The notes under the pieces were generated by a model. It did no database searches. It was not told the DNA's origin and saw only the letters and a program-made list of their open reading frames with translations. From positions 248,001 to 312,000 of the forward strand of contig NZ_AUCG01000023.1 in assembly GCF_000429645.1 (NCBI RefSeq): a stretch of 64,000 nt of DNA. Direction: 5' to 3'. Position 1 is the stretch's first letter; every line of letters starts with the position of its first letter. Source of the stretch: Niveispirillum irakense DSM 11586. GTDB taxonomy: Bacteria; Pseudomonadota; Alphaproteobacteria; Azospirillales; Azospirillaceae. The position numbers and the translations under genes were made by a program. Below, in pieces: positions 43,164 to 53,017 of the stretch.

Positions 43164-45266
43164 TCAGACGAGCGGGAAAGGCTTTTCACCCGTGATTTCA
43201 GGCTCTGCCATGGCCGGTTTGGCATGACGGCCCCAGGGCGCCACGGTGAAGCGCGCGGTGCGGCGGATCGGCGCGCCGTCCTTGCCATATTGGTGCTTGG
43301 CTGTTTCCACCGTCACCAGTTCGGCAACCAAACCATTACCATCTGCCGTCAGCAGGCCATAACCGTTGCTGTCCGTATCGACATAACGCAGATGGCGGTT
43401 CTGCTGCGGGTTGTCAGCGGCAAGGGCGGTGGCGATATCGCCGCTTTTCGCCAGGGCCATGGCGGCGCGCGTGCCGTGCCGCAGGGTCAGGTTGAAAGCG
43501 GGCAGCATCTCCCCCGGCTTGCCAAACCGGTCGCCATCGGCGGCCACCAGCGGCCGTAACGGGCTATCCGGCTTCAGATACCCCGCGAAGGAACGGAAAA
43601 CCGGCGTGGAACTGATGCCCGTGACGCTGAATTCCACGGCCACCGGCGTGGGGGACGGGGCGTCATAATCATCATTGATCAACCCGGCGAAGCTCTGGTG
43701 ATGGTCGCCGGACAGGCTGACGACATTGCCCACACCCCGGTCTCGCAGATAGGTCATCAACTCCCGCCGCTCGGCCGGGAAACCGTCCCAGGCGTCGGCC
43801 GTCAGCACCAGCGTGGTCGCTTTCGGGTCAATCGCCCCCATATCCAGGCGCATGGGCAGGAACGGGACCGATGTCGCCAGCAGCTTCCAGGTGGCGTTGC
43901 TGACGGTCAGCGTCTGCTTCAGCCACTCCTTCTGCGTCGGGCCCAGCAGGGTACCGGCGGGATGGTCTTTGCGCGGGTTGGGGATCTGCTTGTCACCCAG
44001 CGGGATCATGGCGGGCGGATTGCCACCATTGGCCGTGCGTCCGGCATCCATCAGGGCCACCAGCGATTGGGGCAGCATATAGGTCGCCTGCCCCGTCATG
44101 GCCATGGCCAACTCATCCGGGATGGCATGGTCAGAGCGATAGGAGCGGGTATCGGTCAGCACCAGATCAACATGCCGGCCAAACCGCAGGGAGCGGTAGA
44201 TCGTCATGGAGCCAATGGCCGCCAGATTATTCGGCTCCTGCAACAACGACGCATCATCAACGGGGGCGTTGCGGGCATCGATATCAATGATTTCCGCCGG
44301 GGCAAAATCCTTCGCCGCCGGGGCGACCCCTTCCATGCCCGGCGTACCGGTCAACAGGGCCGGGATATATTCAAACCATGCCTGATTGGCCGCCAGCTTG
44401 CCCGACGGCAGGGACCGGCCTTCAGGCGTGAAGGTGACGATGGTCTGCCAGTAATCATTCACGAATTCGTGATCGTCCCAGATGGAGACGAAGGGGAAGC
44501 GGGCGCGCGCTTCCCGATAATCCGGATCGGACAGATAGGCCCGGTAAAGCTGCCGGAAATCAGCGAGATTCAAGGCATGGCGGGCGGCCCCCCATTTCGT
44601 GTCACCACCACCGGACGGCAGGGCGGGCAAAGCGCGCTTTGCATTGCCATAGCCGACAGTCTCGTAAATCTGATCCCCCAGATGCAGGACGAAATCGATC
44701 CTGTCGCCGGGGGCCGCCTTCTCATCCTGCCGGATCAGCGTGCGGTAGGCGCCATAGAACCCATCTTCAAAATTCTGGCAGGACACAAAGGCCAGCTTCA
44801 CCCGCCGGTCGGCATTGGGCAGCGGGGCCGTGCGGGTGCGACCCGTCAGGGTGCCAACGCTGCCATCCTCCGCGATGAAGCGGTAATGATAGGTCCAGTC
44901 CGGCTTCAGCCCATCGACCAGCACGCGCACCGTATGGTCACGGTCGGCATTGGCGGACAGGCTGCGTTCCACCACCACGCGGGTGAAATCCGGTGTTTCG
45001 GCCATTTGCAGGGTCAAACGCACCTGATCGGGTGTTTGTCTTTCGCGGGCTTCCACCCGCGTCCAAAGCATGATGCCGCCGGGCTGGGGATCAGCAGACG
45101 CCAACCCTTGCGGGAAATGAAACCGACCCCGACCGGCGGCGGCGATGGCAGTGGCGGGGATGAAGCCGGTGGTGGCCGTGGTGGCCACAATGGCGCCCGC
45201 CGCAAGCATCCGTTCCAGGAAGGAACGACGGTTCAGATCGGTGCTGGTTTTCAGATTATCGAACAT
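43164..45266 (-). CDS. phoD: PhoD-type alkaline phosphatase/phosphodiesterase
   Basis: A 700-residue exported phosphatase. The N-terminal twin-arginine signal is DLNRRSFLERML followed by a hydrophobic stretch ending in ATTGFIPATAIAAA. The PhoD N-terminal domain and metallophosphatase follow: FVSCQNFEDGFYG, HLGDQIYE, WDDHEFVNDYW and LSGDHHQSFAG, giving Fe3+/Ca2+ ligands. It releases phosphate from mono- and diesters in the periplasm or outside. GGGAG lies close upstream of the ATG. It is 15 bases downstream of the TonB receptor at 45282, so the two are probably one transcript for scavenging an organic phosphate. Pho-box was not identified by eye. Confidence 0.95.
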   Translation of the reverse strand: MFDNLKTSTDLNRRSFLERMLAAGAIVATTATTGFIPATAIAAAGRGRFHFPQGLASADPQPGGIMLWTRVEARERQTPDQVRLTLQMAETPDFTRVVVERSLSANADRDHTVRVLVDGLKPDWTYHYRFIAEDGSVGTLTGRTRTAPLPNADRRVKLAFVSCQNFEDGFYGAYRTLIRQDEKAAPGDRIDFVLHLGDQIYETVGYGNAKRALPALPSGGGDTKWGAARHALNLADFRQLYRAYLSDPDYREARARFPFVSIWDDHEFVNDYWQTIVTFTPEGRSLPSGKLAANQAWFEYIPALLTGTPGMEGVAPAAKDFAPAEIIDIDARNAPVDDASLLQEPNNLAAIGSMTIYRSLRFGRHVDLVLTDTRSYRSDHAIPDELAMAMTGQATYMLPQSLVALMDAGRTANGGNPPAMIPLGDKQIPNPRKDHPAGTLLGPTQKEWLKQTLTVSNATWKLLATSVPFLPMRLDMGAIDPKATTLVLTADAWDGFPAERRELMTYLRDRGVGNVVSLSGDHHQSFAGLINDDYDAPSPTPVAVEFSVTGISSTPVFRSFAGYLKPDSPLRPLVAADGDRFGKPGEMLPAFNLTLRHGTRAAMALAKSGDIATALAADNPQQNRHLRYVDTDSNGYGLLTADGNGLVAELVTVETAKHQYGKDGAPIRRTARFTVAPWGRHAKPAMAEPEITGEKPFPLV

Positions 45267-45281
45267 GATGGCCTCTCCCGA

Positions 45282-47555
45282 TCAGAACCGCACCGACACT
45301 TCCACGCCATAGAAGCGCGGCGGTCCGGCAATGAAGGTGGGCAGGCCGAAAGCGCCGCCAGTGTTACCGGCGTCGATCAGATATTCCCGATCAAACAGGT
45401 TCTGGGCATAGGCGGTAACGGTCCAGCTTCCATCCGCCGCGCGCAGGCCGGCGCGGAGATTGGCCGTGCCATAGGCGCCCTGGCTGATGGCGGGAAGGTT
45501 CGTTTCCTCAAAATAGACCCGTGATTTCCAGGAGAAGGTGGGGGTCAGGAACATGTCGACGCCTGATCCGCCCAGCGGCTGGACAAACTGCGCGCCCAGC
45601 GAAACACTGTGCTTGGGCGTCAGGCGGAAGGTATTGCCGGCCAGGTTCTGCGGGTTGCCGTTGGAGTCCGTGTCATCGAACTCGGCATGGATGTAACCGT
45701 AATTAGCGAAGAAGGAGAGCCAGTCCGCCGCCTGGACATTGACGGCAGCTTCCATGCCATAGGCGGTCGCCGTGCCACTATCCACCACCACGGCAATGGG
45801 CGAGCCATCGGGCCGGGTGGAGGTCTGGAAATTGCTGTAATCGTAATAGAAGGCAGAACCTTCAAGCTGCACCCGGTCGTCCAGCAGGCTGGTCTTGCCA
45901 CCGGCCTCATAGCTCCAGACAATCTCGTTCTTCAGCGTATTGGACGCCGATGCCGTGACCTGTACCACGGCCGGGCGACGACCACGCGACACGCTGGCAT
46001 AAAGCAGCGCATTCTCCGCCGGCTTGTAGCTGGCGACGAAGCGACCGACCACACTGTCGAAATCCCCTTCCCGCTCCTTGCGGGCGACATTGCCAAACTG
46101 GCTGCCCAAAAGGCTCGCGGCACGATCAACCCATTGCTCAAAAGCCGATTCCTGCTTTTCATGGGTGTAGCGCAGGCCGGCGGTGAGCGAGAATTCCGGC
46201 GTGATATTATAGGTACCGTCGGCAAAAACATCGTAGGCCGTATTGGTCCCGTAATTGGTGAATTCTGCCTCCGCGAAAGTGCGCAGCGGCATCAGCCCAC
46301 CGGGGAAAGCGGGATTGGGCAGCGCCGCCACGCCGGGATTGACCGCACCATTGGGCAGGATCGGCGGACCGGCAATGGCCGCCAGCGCCGGAACGGTCAA
46401 CAGCGCCAGCGACCGCTCATTGGTGCGCAGTGGAACAAGCTGATAGCCCTTTTCACGGAAATAGCTGGCACCGACAAAGCCCTGGAACCGGTCACCATCA
46501 TCATAATTCAGGCGCAGTTCCTGGCTCCATTGCTTGGAATGGGCCTGTTCCCCGAATTCCAGCAGATAGGCCTGGGTGCCGTCCGCGTCGAACTCTTCGT
46601 TGGTGTCAAACTTGCGATAACCGGTGATGGCGGTCAGGTTCAGGCTGTCTGACAGCCGGTATTCAGCCGTGAGGTTGACGTTGAACAGCTCACGATCCAC
46701 CCCCAGCTCGTCGCCACGGTTGAGCTGGGCCGGTTCAAACGGGCTGATCGACCCGCCGGCAGGGGCAAAACGGTTATTCTTGAAGGAGGTGCCGGTATAA
46801 TCATCCTTCTGGTAATTGACGATGCCGGTGAGGGTGAAATCCTCTGACCCTTCGAGCAGCACCGAACCGCGCAGCGCCTGAACACCGATCCCGTTCAGGT
46901 CTTCCTTGGTGCCCGGTGCCAGATTTTCCACATATCCATCACGCTGCCGGCTGATGCCGGCAAGGCGGATGGCGGCCTTTTCGGACAGCGGTGCATTCAC
47001 CACCGCTTCATAGGTCTGCTGGCCGTAATCACCGATCGCAACGCGGCCGGAACCGCCCATGCGGTCCAGTTCCGGCTTGGCGGAGATGATATGGACGGCG
47101 CCGATCTGGGCACCGCGACCGAACAGCGTGCCCTGCGGCCCCTTCAGCACTTCCACCCGTTCGATATCGAAAAGCTCCACCACGGCGCCGCGCGCCCGGC
47201 TGGCGGGAACGCCATCGACAAAGACGGAGACGCGGGCTTCCTGCTGGGCAGAACCATTATCCGAGGTGATGCCCCGGATCACATATCCAGGATTATTAGG
47301 GCTTTGGAGCTGGATTTGAAGACCGGGCACGAAGTCCGACAGGGTGCTCAATTCCGTCAAACCCAGATCAACCAGCTTGTCGCCGCTGAAAGCGGTGAGG
47401 GAGATCGGGACATCCTGTGCGCTCTGGGCCCGCTTCTGGGCCGTCACCACAATCTCTTCCAGCACCACCTGCGCCTGGATGGCGGGTGCCTGCAAAATAG
47501 CGGTGATCCCGGCAATGCCGGCCAGCAGCCATCCGCGCAGCCCGATACGATCCAT
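45282..47555 (-). CDS. TonB-dependent outer-membrane receptor
   Basis: A 757-residue receptor. The signal ends AIQAQ, the TonB box is LEEIVVTAQKR, the plug has GYVIRGITSDNG, VFVDGVPASRARGAV and LKGPQGTLFGRGAQIGAV, and the barrel ends VEVSVRF. AAAGGGGA lies six bases before the ATG at 47555. The phosphatase gene 15 bases downstream suggests import of a phosphorylated ligand or of its carrier complex. Divergent from the ROK regulator, with 276 bases between them. It is a fourth, distinct receptor and not close to the paralogous pair at 15869 and 35839. Confidence 0.94.
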   Translation of the reverse strand: MDRIGLRGWLLAGIAGITAILQAPAIQAQVVLEEIVVTAQKRAQSAQDVPISLTAFSGDKLVDLGLTELSTLSDFVPGLQIQLQSPNNPGYVIRGITSDNGSAQQEARVSVFVDGVPASRARGAVVELFDIERVEVLKGPQGTLFGRGAQIGAVHIISAKPELDRMGGSGRVAIGDYGQQTYEAVVNAPLSEKAAIRLAGISRQRDGYVENLAPGTKEDLNGIGVQALRGSVLLEGSEDFTLTGIVNYQKDDYTGTSFKNNRFAPAGGSISPFEPAQLNRGDELGVDRELFNVNLTAEYRLSDSLNLTAITGYRKFDTNEEFDADGTQAYLLEFGEQAHSKQWSQELRLNYDDGDRFQGFVGASYFREKGYQLVPLRTNERSLALLTVPALAAIAGPPILPNGAVNPGVAALPNPAFPGGLMPLRTFAEAEFTNYGTNTAYDVFADGTYNITPEFSLTAGLRYTHEKQESAFEQWVDRAASLLGSQFGNVARKEREGDFDSVVGRFVASYKPAENALLYASVSRGRRPAVVQVTASASNTLKNEIVWSYEAGGKTSLLDDRVQLEGSAFYYDYSNFQTSTRPDGSPIAVVVDSGTATAYGMEAAVNVQAADWLSFFANYGYIHAEFDDTDSNGNPQNLAGNTFRLTPKHSVSLGAQFVQPLGGSGVDMFLTPTFSWKSRVYFEETNLPAISQGAYGTANLRAGLRAADGSWTVTAYAQNLFDREYLIDAGNTGGAFGLPTFIAGPPRFYGVEVSVRF

Positions 47556-47831
47556 AACATTCCCCTTTTGCTTAACCGGCGGGGACATGTTTCCCGTCCA
47601 CCACCCATGGGCGGCAGGATATGGGACGGCGTTACAGCGTCATGATGGGCGGGTTAAACTATTATTTCCAATCGGATACAGCTTTGCGCACAGAGGCGTG
47701 GCTGCTGGCCGGACACAGCCTGGATGCCGTGCGGCCAGAGCGGAAAACAATAACCAAAACAATGATTGTGCCGATTGCTTTACCACTGTAATCGAAGAAT
47801 TACTCTCCGGTGTCCAGGATCGACCTTCGCG

Positions 47832-49064
47832 ATGCAATCCTATAATCCACCGCGTCTTGCCGACATGCACCCTTCCCTGGGGGCCAGCCTGTCGGGCACC
47901 AATCTGGAACGGGCGGGGGATCATAATCAGCGGGTGACCTTGCAGGCCATCCGGGTCAGCGGCCCCGTCACCCGCGCCGATCTGGCGGAAATCACGGGGC
48001 TGACGGCACCGGCCATCGCCAATATCACCAAACGGCTGCTGAAAGACGGGCTGATCCTGGAAGCCGGCCGGTTGACGGGGCAACGCGGGCAACCAGCCAT
48101 GAAGCTGGCGATCAACCCGGATGGCTGCTTTTCTGTCGGGCTGAATATTGACCGCGACCACGTTACCCTGGTGGTGCTGGATCTCATGGGACAGGTGCGC
48201 GCCCGCGCTTCCCATGAGGTGCAATTCGCCCTGCCGGGCACCGTCACGGCATTTTTCCAGAAAGAGCTAGAGGCCATTCTGGCGGAAGGCGATATCAAGG
48301 CTGACCGGGTCATCGGCATCGGCGTCGCCCTGCCCGACGATCTGGGCCGGATTTCCCTGCCCAATCAACCAGCGGGATATGAGGCCTGGAACAATACCGA
48401 TATTGCCGATCTGGTTGGGGGGCTGCTGCCTGTCCCCGTATATCTGGAGAATGACGCGTCAGCCGCAGCGCTGGGGGAATTACAGTTCGGGCATGGGCTG
48501 CATCATCCCAGCTTTGTTTATATCCTGATCAGCCGGGGGCTTGGCGGGGGGCTGGTGATTGATGGTCATTATTACCGCGGCGCCGATGGCCGCAGCGGTG
48601 AAATCGGCTTTATGCCCATTCGCCCAACCACGCCGGACAGGCCGATCCGTACCTTGCAGGATGCTGTCTCCCTCTCTGCCCTGTTCGCCTTCCTGCAGGC
48701 GCGGGGCTGCCCGCTGGATCGGCCGGACCAACTGGCGGGTTTAGATGCGGACGGCCGCGCCATCGTCCGGGAATGGATCGACCAGGCCGCCGATCATCTG
48801 ATCGATCCCATGCTGGCCATCAGTTGCCTGATCAACCCCGAGGCGGTGTTCCTGGGGGGACGGCTGCCGGTCGATATTGTCGATGCCCTGTGCAACGCGC
48901 TGAACCGGCGGCTGGATGGTTTCGCCGGCATGGTGCCAACGATGGCGCCGGTACAGCGGGCAGCCATGGCCGCCGATGCCCCAGCCGTGGGGGCCGCCAT
49001 TCTGCCCTTCAACCACCGTTTGCTGCCCTCCCAAAGCGTATTGAGGAAAACGGCGGAGGAATAA
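47832..49064 (+). CDS. ROK-family transcriptional repressor (NagC/XylR-type)
   Basis: A 410-residue regulator. An N-terminal winged helix-turn-helix (RVTLQAIRVSGPVTRADLAE, then ITGLTAPAIANITKRLLKDG; residues about 30-75) precedes a ROK sugar-kinase-like domain with ENDASAAALGELQFG and ISRGLGGGLVIDGHYYRGAD. The kinase-like part binds a sugar effector. I chose the ATG at 47832; a longer in-frame start is possible and no ribosome site stands out. It heads the hexose cassette with the ROK fructokinase and AGE epimerase and probably represses it. The zinc-binding motif seen in the next gene is not apparent here. Confidence 0.9.
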   Translation: MQSYNPPRLADMHPSLGASLSGTNLERAGDHNQRVTLQAIRVSGPVTRADLAEITGLTAPAIANITKRLLKDGLILEAGRLTGQRGQPAMKLAINPDGCFSVGLNIDRDHVTLVVLDLMGQVRARASHEVQFALPGTVTAFFQKELEAILAEGDIKADRVIGIGVALPDDLGRISLPNQPAGYEAWNNTDIADLVGGLLPVPVYLENDASAAALGELQFGHGLHHPSFVYILISRGLGGGLVIDGHYYRGADGRSGEIGFMPIRPTTPDRPIRTLQDAVSLSALFAFLQARGCPLDRPDQLAGLDADGRAIVREWIDQAADHLIDPMLAISCLINPEAVFLGGRLPVDIVDALCNALNRRLDGFAGMVPTMAPVQRAAMAADAPAVGAAILPFNHRLLPSQSVLRKTAEE

Positions 49065-49179
49065 GCGACGCGGGGTGCGATTAAATATTTCAATTTTCTT
49101 ATTTCATTCTGGTTGGTAATGTGGGCTCGCAATCCGGCTTTGGCTGGCAGTCCTCCCTTTCAGGTTTCAGCGTGCGGGT

Positions 49180-50076
49180 ATGACGATCAGGATCGGTGTT
49201 GATTTCGGTGGAACCAAGATTGAGGCGGCGGCCCTGGACAGCGCCGGTAACTTCCTCGCCCGCATCCGAACGGCCAATCCGGGCAGCTATGATGCCGCCA
49301 TTGAGTGCGTGCGCGACCTGATCGGACGGGTAGAGCAGGAAGTGGGCGGAAAGGGCTCGATCGGCATCGGCGTTCCGGGGTCTATTTCCCCACGCAGCGG
49401 ATTGATGCGCAACGCCAATTCCACCTACCTGAATGGCCGCACTTTCCGCGAGGATCTGTCCGCTGCCCTGGGCCGGGATGTGCGCATGGCCAATGATGCC
49501 AATTGCCTTGCCCTGTCCGAAGTTGTTGATGGCGCCGCTGCCGGCGCCAAGGTTGCCTTTGCCATCATCATCGGCACGGGTTGCGGTGGTGGTCTGGTCG
49601 TGGATGGCAAGCTGGTGGAAGGGGCGAACGGCATTGGCGGGGAATGGGGCCATATCCCCCTGCCCTGGCCCAACCCGGATGAATTACCCGGAACGGAATG
49701 CTGGTGTGGCCAGCGCAACTGCCTGGAAACCTGGGTTTCCGGCACCGGCCTGCAGCGCGATTTTGCAGCCGTCAATGGCGCCAGCCTGGATGGCGGTGCC
49801 ATCATTACCGGCGCCCGGGCTGGTGAGCCCGCCGCAGCCGCAGCACTGGACCGCTATATTGACCGGCTGGGCCGTGCCATGGCGCTGATCTGTAATATCC
49901 TCGATCCGGATGTCTTCGTGCTGGGCGGTGGCCTCTCCAATGTGGAGGAACTGTATCAGCGTCTGCCCGATGCCATCCGCCCCTATGTTTTCTCAGATAT
50001 GTGGGAAGCGCGCATCGTTCCTGCACGCTGGGGTGACAGTTCCGGCGTGCGCGGTGCCGCATGCCTGTGGCAATGA
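49180..50076 (+). CDS. ROK-family fructokinase
   Basis: A 298-residue sugar kinase. VDFGGTKIE at 7-15 binds ATP phosphate, the catalytic base is Asp106 in MANDAN, IIGTGCGGGLVVDGK follows, and the zinc site GHIPLPWPN with CWCGQRNC (His158, Cys174, Cys176, Cys181) matches E. coli Mak and related fructokinases. It phosphorylates fructose at C6 in the cytoplasm. It overlaps the following gene's upstream region, with AGE epimerase starting 20 bases after its stop. A role in mannose or fructose use, together with its neighbours, is a sound inference. The start at 49180 lacks a clear ribosome site. Confidence 0.93.
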   Translation: MTIRIGVDFGGTKIEAAALDSAGNFLARIRTANPGSYDAAIECVRDLIGRVEQEVGGKGSIGIGVPGSISPRSGLMRNANSTYLNGRTFREDLSAALGRDVRMANDANCLALSEVVDGAAAGAKVAFAIIIGTGCGGGLVVDGKLVEGANGIGGEWGHIPLPWPNPDELPGTECWCGQRNCLETWVSGTGLQRDFAAVNGASLDGGAIITGARAGEPAAAAALDRYIDRLGRAMALICNILDPDVFVLGGGLSNVEELYQRLPDAIRPYVFSDMWEARIVPARWGDSSGVRGAACLWQ

Positions 50077-50096
50077 CAGGCGGCAGGAGAAAAACC

Positions 50097-51245
50097 ATGC
50101 ATGATGCCAAGATGAACGCCGCCACCCTTCGCGACAGCCTGAAGGATTGGGCACTGAACAGCGCCTTCCCGCTCTGGTGGGATCGGGGTTACGACCATGA
50201 ACAGGGTGGCTTCCACGAGAAGCTGGCACTGGATGGAAACCCGGTCTCTGCTCCCCGGCGTGCCCGCGTTCAGCCGCGCCAGATTTATTGCTACACAGTG
50301 GCAGCCTCCATGGGCTGGGACGGCCCGGCTGAAAAGATCATTCGTCTGGGGCTTGACCTCTATCAGACCCGTTATCGCCGGCCTGACGGCCTGTTCCGCG
50401 CCCTGGTCAGTGCGGGTGGCGAGGTTCTGGATAACAATGTCACGCTTTATGATCAGGCCTTTGCGCTGCTGGCACTGGCGACGGCGGGTGAAGCGCTGGG
50501 CGTGGTGGAACAGCACGAGCAGCAGGCCCTGGCATTGCTGGCCGCGTTGCATACAGAGCTGCGCCACCCGGTCGCCGGCTTCCTGGAGCCGGGCGGCGAT
50601 CACCGCCAGCAATCCAACCCGCACATGCACCTGTTCGAAGCCGCCCAAGCGTGGGAACAGGTGGGCACCGCCCCCGCCTGGGCCGCCCTGGTCGATGAGA
50701 TTGCCGATATGGCATTGACCCGCTTCATCGACCCGGTATCGGGGGGCCTGCGGGAGTTCTTCGATGCGCAATGGCAGCCGGCAGCCGGCACAGATGGCCG
50801 GATCGTGGAGCCCGGCCACCAGTTCGAATGGGCTTGGCTGCTGATGCGCTGGGGACAGCGGCGCAACCATTCCGGTGCGATCAAAGCCGCCCTGCGGTTG
50901 GTGGAGATCGGGGAGCGGCACGGTGTTGATCCGGCCCGCAATGTCGCCTGCAACAGTCTGCTGGATGATTTCAGCATCCATGACAACAGCGCCCGCCTCT
51001 GGCCCCAGACGGAACGCATCAAGGCCGGTGCCCTGGCAGCGGAAATCACGGGCGAGGCTGACTATTGGCGCATCGCCGCCGATGGTGCGGCCGGCCTGCT
51101 TCGGTATCTGGATACGACGGTTCCCGGCCTCTGGTTCGACCGGATGCAGGCCGACGGGGCCTTGGTGGAGGAACCGTCACCCGCCAGCAGCTTCTATCAT
51201 ATTGTCTGCGCCATCGCGGAGCTGGACCGGGCGCTGGGACAGTAA
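50097..51245 (+). CDS. AGE-family epimerase/isomerase (mannose isomerase-like)
   Basis: A 382-residue alpha/alpha-barrel enzyme of the N-acylglucosamine 2-epimerase family. The active-site signature DRGYDHEQGGFHEKL, then RRARVQPRQIYCYT, the histidine in NPHMHLFEAA, GHQFEWAWL and the C-terminal SFYHIVCAIAEL fit aldose-ketose isomerases such as YihS or mannose isomerase. AGGAG lies nine bases before the ATG. Mannose to fructose here and fructose to fructose 6-phosphate by the neighbouring kinase would be a complete two-step route, under control of the ROK repressor. An epimerase acting on N-acyl sugar remains an alternative. Confidence 0.88.
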   Translation: MHDAKMNAATLRDSLKDWALNSAFPLWWDRGYDHEQGGFHEKLALDGNPVSAPRRARVQPRQIYCYTVAASMGWDGPAEKIIRLGLDLYQTRYRRPDGLFRALVSAGGEVLDNNVTLYDQAFALLALATAGEALGVVEQHEQQALALLAALHTELRHPVAGFLEPGGDHRQQSNPHMHLFEAAQAWEQVGTAPAWAALVDEIADMALTRFIDPVSGGLREFFDAQWQPAAGTDGRIVEPGHQFEWAWLLMRWGQRRNHSGAIKAALRLVEIGERHGVDPARNVACNSLLDDFSIHDNSARLWPQTERIKAGALAAEITGEADYWRIAADGAAGLLRYLDTTVPGLWFDRMQADGALVEEPSPASSFYHIVCAIAELDRALGQ

Positions 51246-51270
51246 GGAACAGCCTGGCCGGGACCACCCC

Positions 51271-52113
51271 TCAGCGGGTGGCCCGGCCGGCTGTCGTTGC
51301 ATCGGTATCAATCACAATTTCAACCCGGCGATTTTCCGCCCGGTGCAGCGGATCATCCGTCAATGGACGGCTGTCGGCATAACCGGCCGCCGCCATGCGC
51401 TGCGCCGGCAGGCCCAGGGCCTGCAGCACGCGAACCACCGCTGCCGCCCGTGCGGCAGACAATTCCCAATTGGATGGGAAGCGCACGGTATTGATGGCCT
51501 GATCGTCACTATGCCCTTCCACCGTGATGGAGCCGGGCAGGCCCTGCAGGCTGGGGGCCAGACGCCGCAGCAGGTCAACCGCTTCCGGCTGTAGCGTGGC
51601 GGATGCGGAGGGGAACAGGATACGGTCCCGGACAACGATGGCAATTTTCTGATCCGAGACATTGATATCCACGTCGCGGGGCAGGCCCGCCGCTTCAAGC
51701 TTTTCCAGCCACGCCTGCGCTGTTGGCGACAGCGTTTTCTCCCTTCCTCTATCATCGGGCTGATCATCTCCACCCGGTGGCGGTGACGTATCCGCGCCAG
51801 CGGACAGCAGCGATGGTATGGTAGCGGGAATCGCGACCAGCGAGGCCGGCGCCTGGGCCAGCGCCTGCTGGGCCGCCGTGGTTGCGGCCCGTTCCTTGTC
51901 ATCCACCACCGACAAGCGGCCTTCCATACCAAGAATGGCCAGCATGCCGAGGAACACGGTCATCAACAAGGTGACCATATCCATGTAACTGATAACCCAT
52001 TCCTCCGATTCTTCCTGATGTTCGGACGGGCGTACGCTGTTGCGCCAATTGGGCGGCGGGCGGCGCGGATAGGGGGAGCCGTCTGGCGTCAGACGTTCGC
52101 GATCACCGTTCAC
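51271..52113 (-). CDS. motB: MotB-type stator protein
   Basis: A 280-residue flagellar-motor-type protein. A single membrane helix (YMDMVTLLMTVFLGMLAILGM, about 43-63) carries the essential ion-binding Asp45. The long linker and OmpA-like peptidoglycan-binding domain follow, with FPSASATLQPEAVDLLRRL, TVEGHSDDQAINT and AENRRVEIVID. It begins with GTG at 52113, overlapping the end of motA by 11 bases, with GAGGTGAG upstream. It anchors the stator to peptidoglycan and couples ion flow to rotation. No other motility gene is nearby, so it may be an accessory stator. Confidence 0.9.
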   Translation of the reverse strand: MNGDRERLTPDGSPYPRRPPPNWRNSVRPSEHQEESEEWVISYMDMVTLLMTVFLGMLAILGMEGRLSVVDDKERAATTAAQQALAQAPASLVAIPATIPSLLSAGADTSPPPGGDDQPDDRGREKTLSPTAQAWLEKLEAAGLPRDVDINVSDQKIAIVVRDRILFPSASATLQPEAVDLLRRLAPSLQGLPGSITVEGHSDDQAINTVRFPSNWELSAARAAAVVRVLQALGLPAQRMAAAGYADSRPLTDDPLHRAENRRVEIVIDTDATTAGRATR

Positions 52114-52897
52114 CGCTCACCTCATCGCGCGCATCCAGAAGATAGCTCTGCAATGTATCCTGGATGACAGATGGGGAGCGGCCAAGATGGGCCAGCACGA
52201 TCCCTTCCAGCAGCAGGTTCAGGTTCGCCACCCGTTCCGTCGTTCGCTGTTCCAGCTTGATCGCCAGGGGCTTGAACATCAGGTTGGCCAGGATCAGGCC
52301 GTAGAGCGTGGCCAGCATGGCCACCGCCATGCTTGACCCGATCAGGCCGATATCACCGGCACCTAACTGCTTCAACATGCCCACCATCCCGGCCAGTGTG
52401 CCCAGCAGCCCGAAGGCCGGCGCAAAGGAGGCCAGCACACGGAAGAAGCGGGATTGCCCCTGCTCCAGTTCCACCAGCTTCTGGATGCGCCAGTTCATCA
52501 CATTCATCAGATCGTCCAGGGTCGCGCCATCCACCACCATCTGCAGCCCCAGCCGCAAAAAGGGGCTGGAAACCTTGCGCGCCTTCTCATCCGCTGCCTG
52601 GACCTGCCGGGCATAAAGTAGTTTGGACACTTCCACCAAATGCGCCACATCCGCTTCCACCCCATTATTATGGCGGAAGATGGAGGCGACGGCGGAGAGG
52701 GCAGCCGTGATCTCCGCCCAACTGAAGGCCAACAAGGCCACGCAGATCACGCCGCCCACGACGATGATCAAGCCCTCCTGATTATAGAAGAAGCGGGCAT
52801 CGCCACCTGCATGGGCGACAAAGACAAGAAGAAGGATGGTGGTGACGACGCCTAGAAGGCTGGTAATGACAAGGCCGGAACGGCGGGGTGCAGGCAT
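52103..52897 (-). CDS. motA: MotA/PomA-type stator protein
   Basis: A 264-residue MotA-type protein with four membrane segments (ITSLLGVVTTILLLVFVAH; LIIVVGGVICVALLAF; FAPAFGLLGTLAGMVGMLKQL; MAVAMLATLYGLILANLMFKPL). FAPAFGLLGTLAGMVGML is the shared MotA/TolQ/ExbB signature, but the long cytoplasmic loop (residues about 60-165) identifies MotA. Similarity to PomA is an impression from the GAGDIGLIGSSMAV segment, so the ion is not settled. It is upstream of motB, and the pair is convergent with nothing else. It begins with ATG 52897; the ribosome site is weak. Confidence 0.9.
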   Translation of the reverse strand: MPAPRRSGLVITSLLGVVTTILLLVFVAHAGGDARFFYNQEGLIIVVGGVICVALLAFSWAEITAALSAVASIFRHNNGVEADVAHLVEVSKLLYARQVQAADEKARKVSSPFLRLGLQMVVDGATLDDLMNVMNWRIQKLVELEQGQSRFFRVLASFAPAFGLLGTLAGMVGMLKQLGAGDIGLIGSSMAVAMLATLYGLILANLMFKPLAIKLEQRTTERVANLNLLLEGIVLAHLGRSPSVIQDTLQSYLLDARDEVSGER

Positions 52898-53017
52898 GGC
52901 GGTCGCGATCAGGGCAATGGACTGGATGATGAAGCGTGCGTCACTTCATCATTGCCCGCAATGACCCTTATCAATCCGCCCTCCTCCCGGCGCATCGGTG
53001 CCCCCACAGAAGCCTAT

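Noticed and set aside
52103-52897. ExbB/TolQ energiser for the TonB receptors
   Set aside because: The long cytoplasmic loop and the adjacent OmpA-domain partner indicate MotA/MotB.
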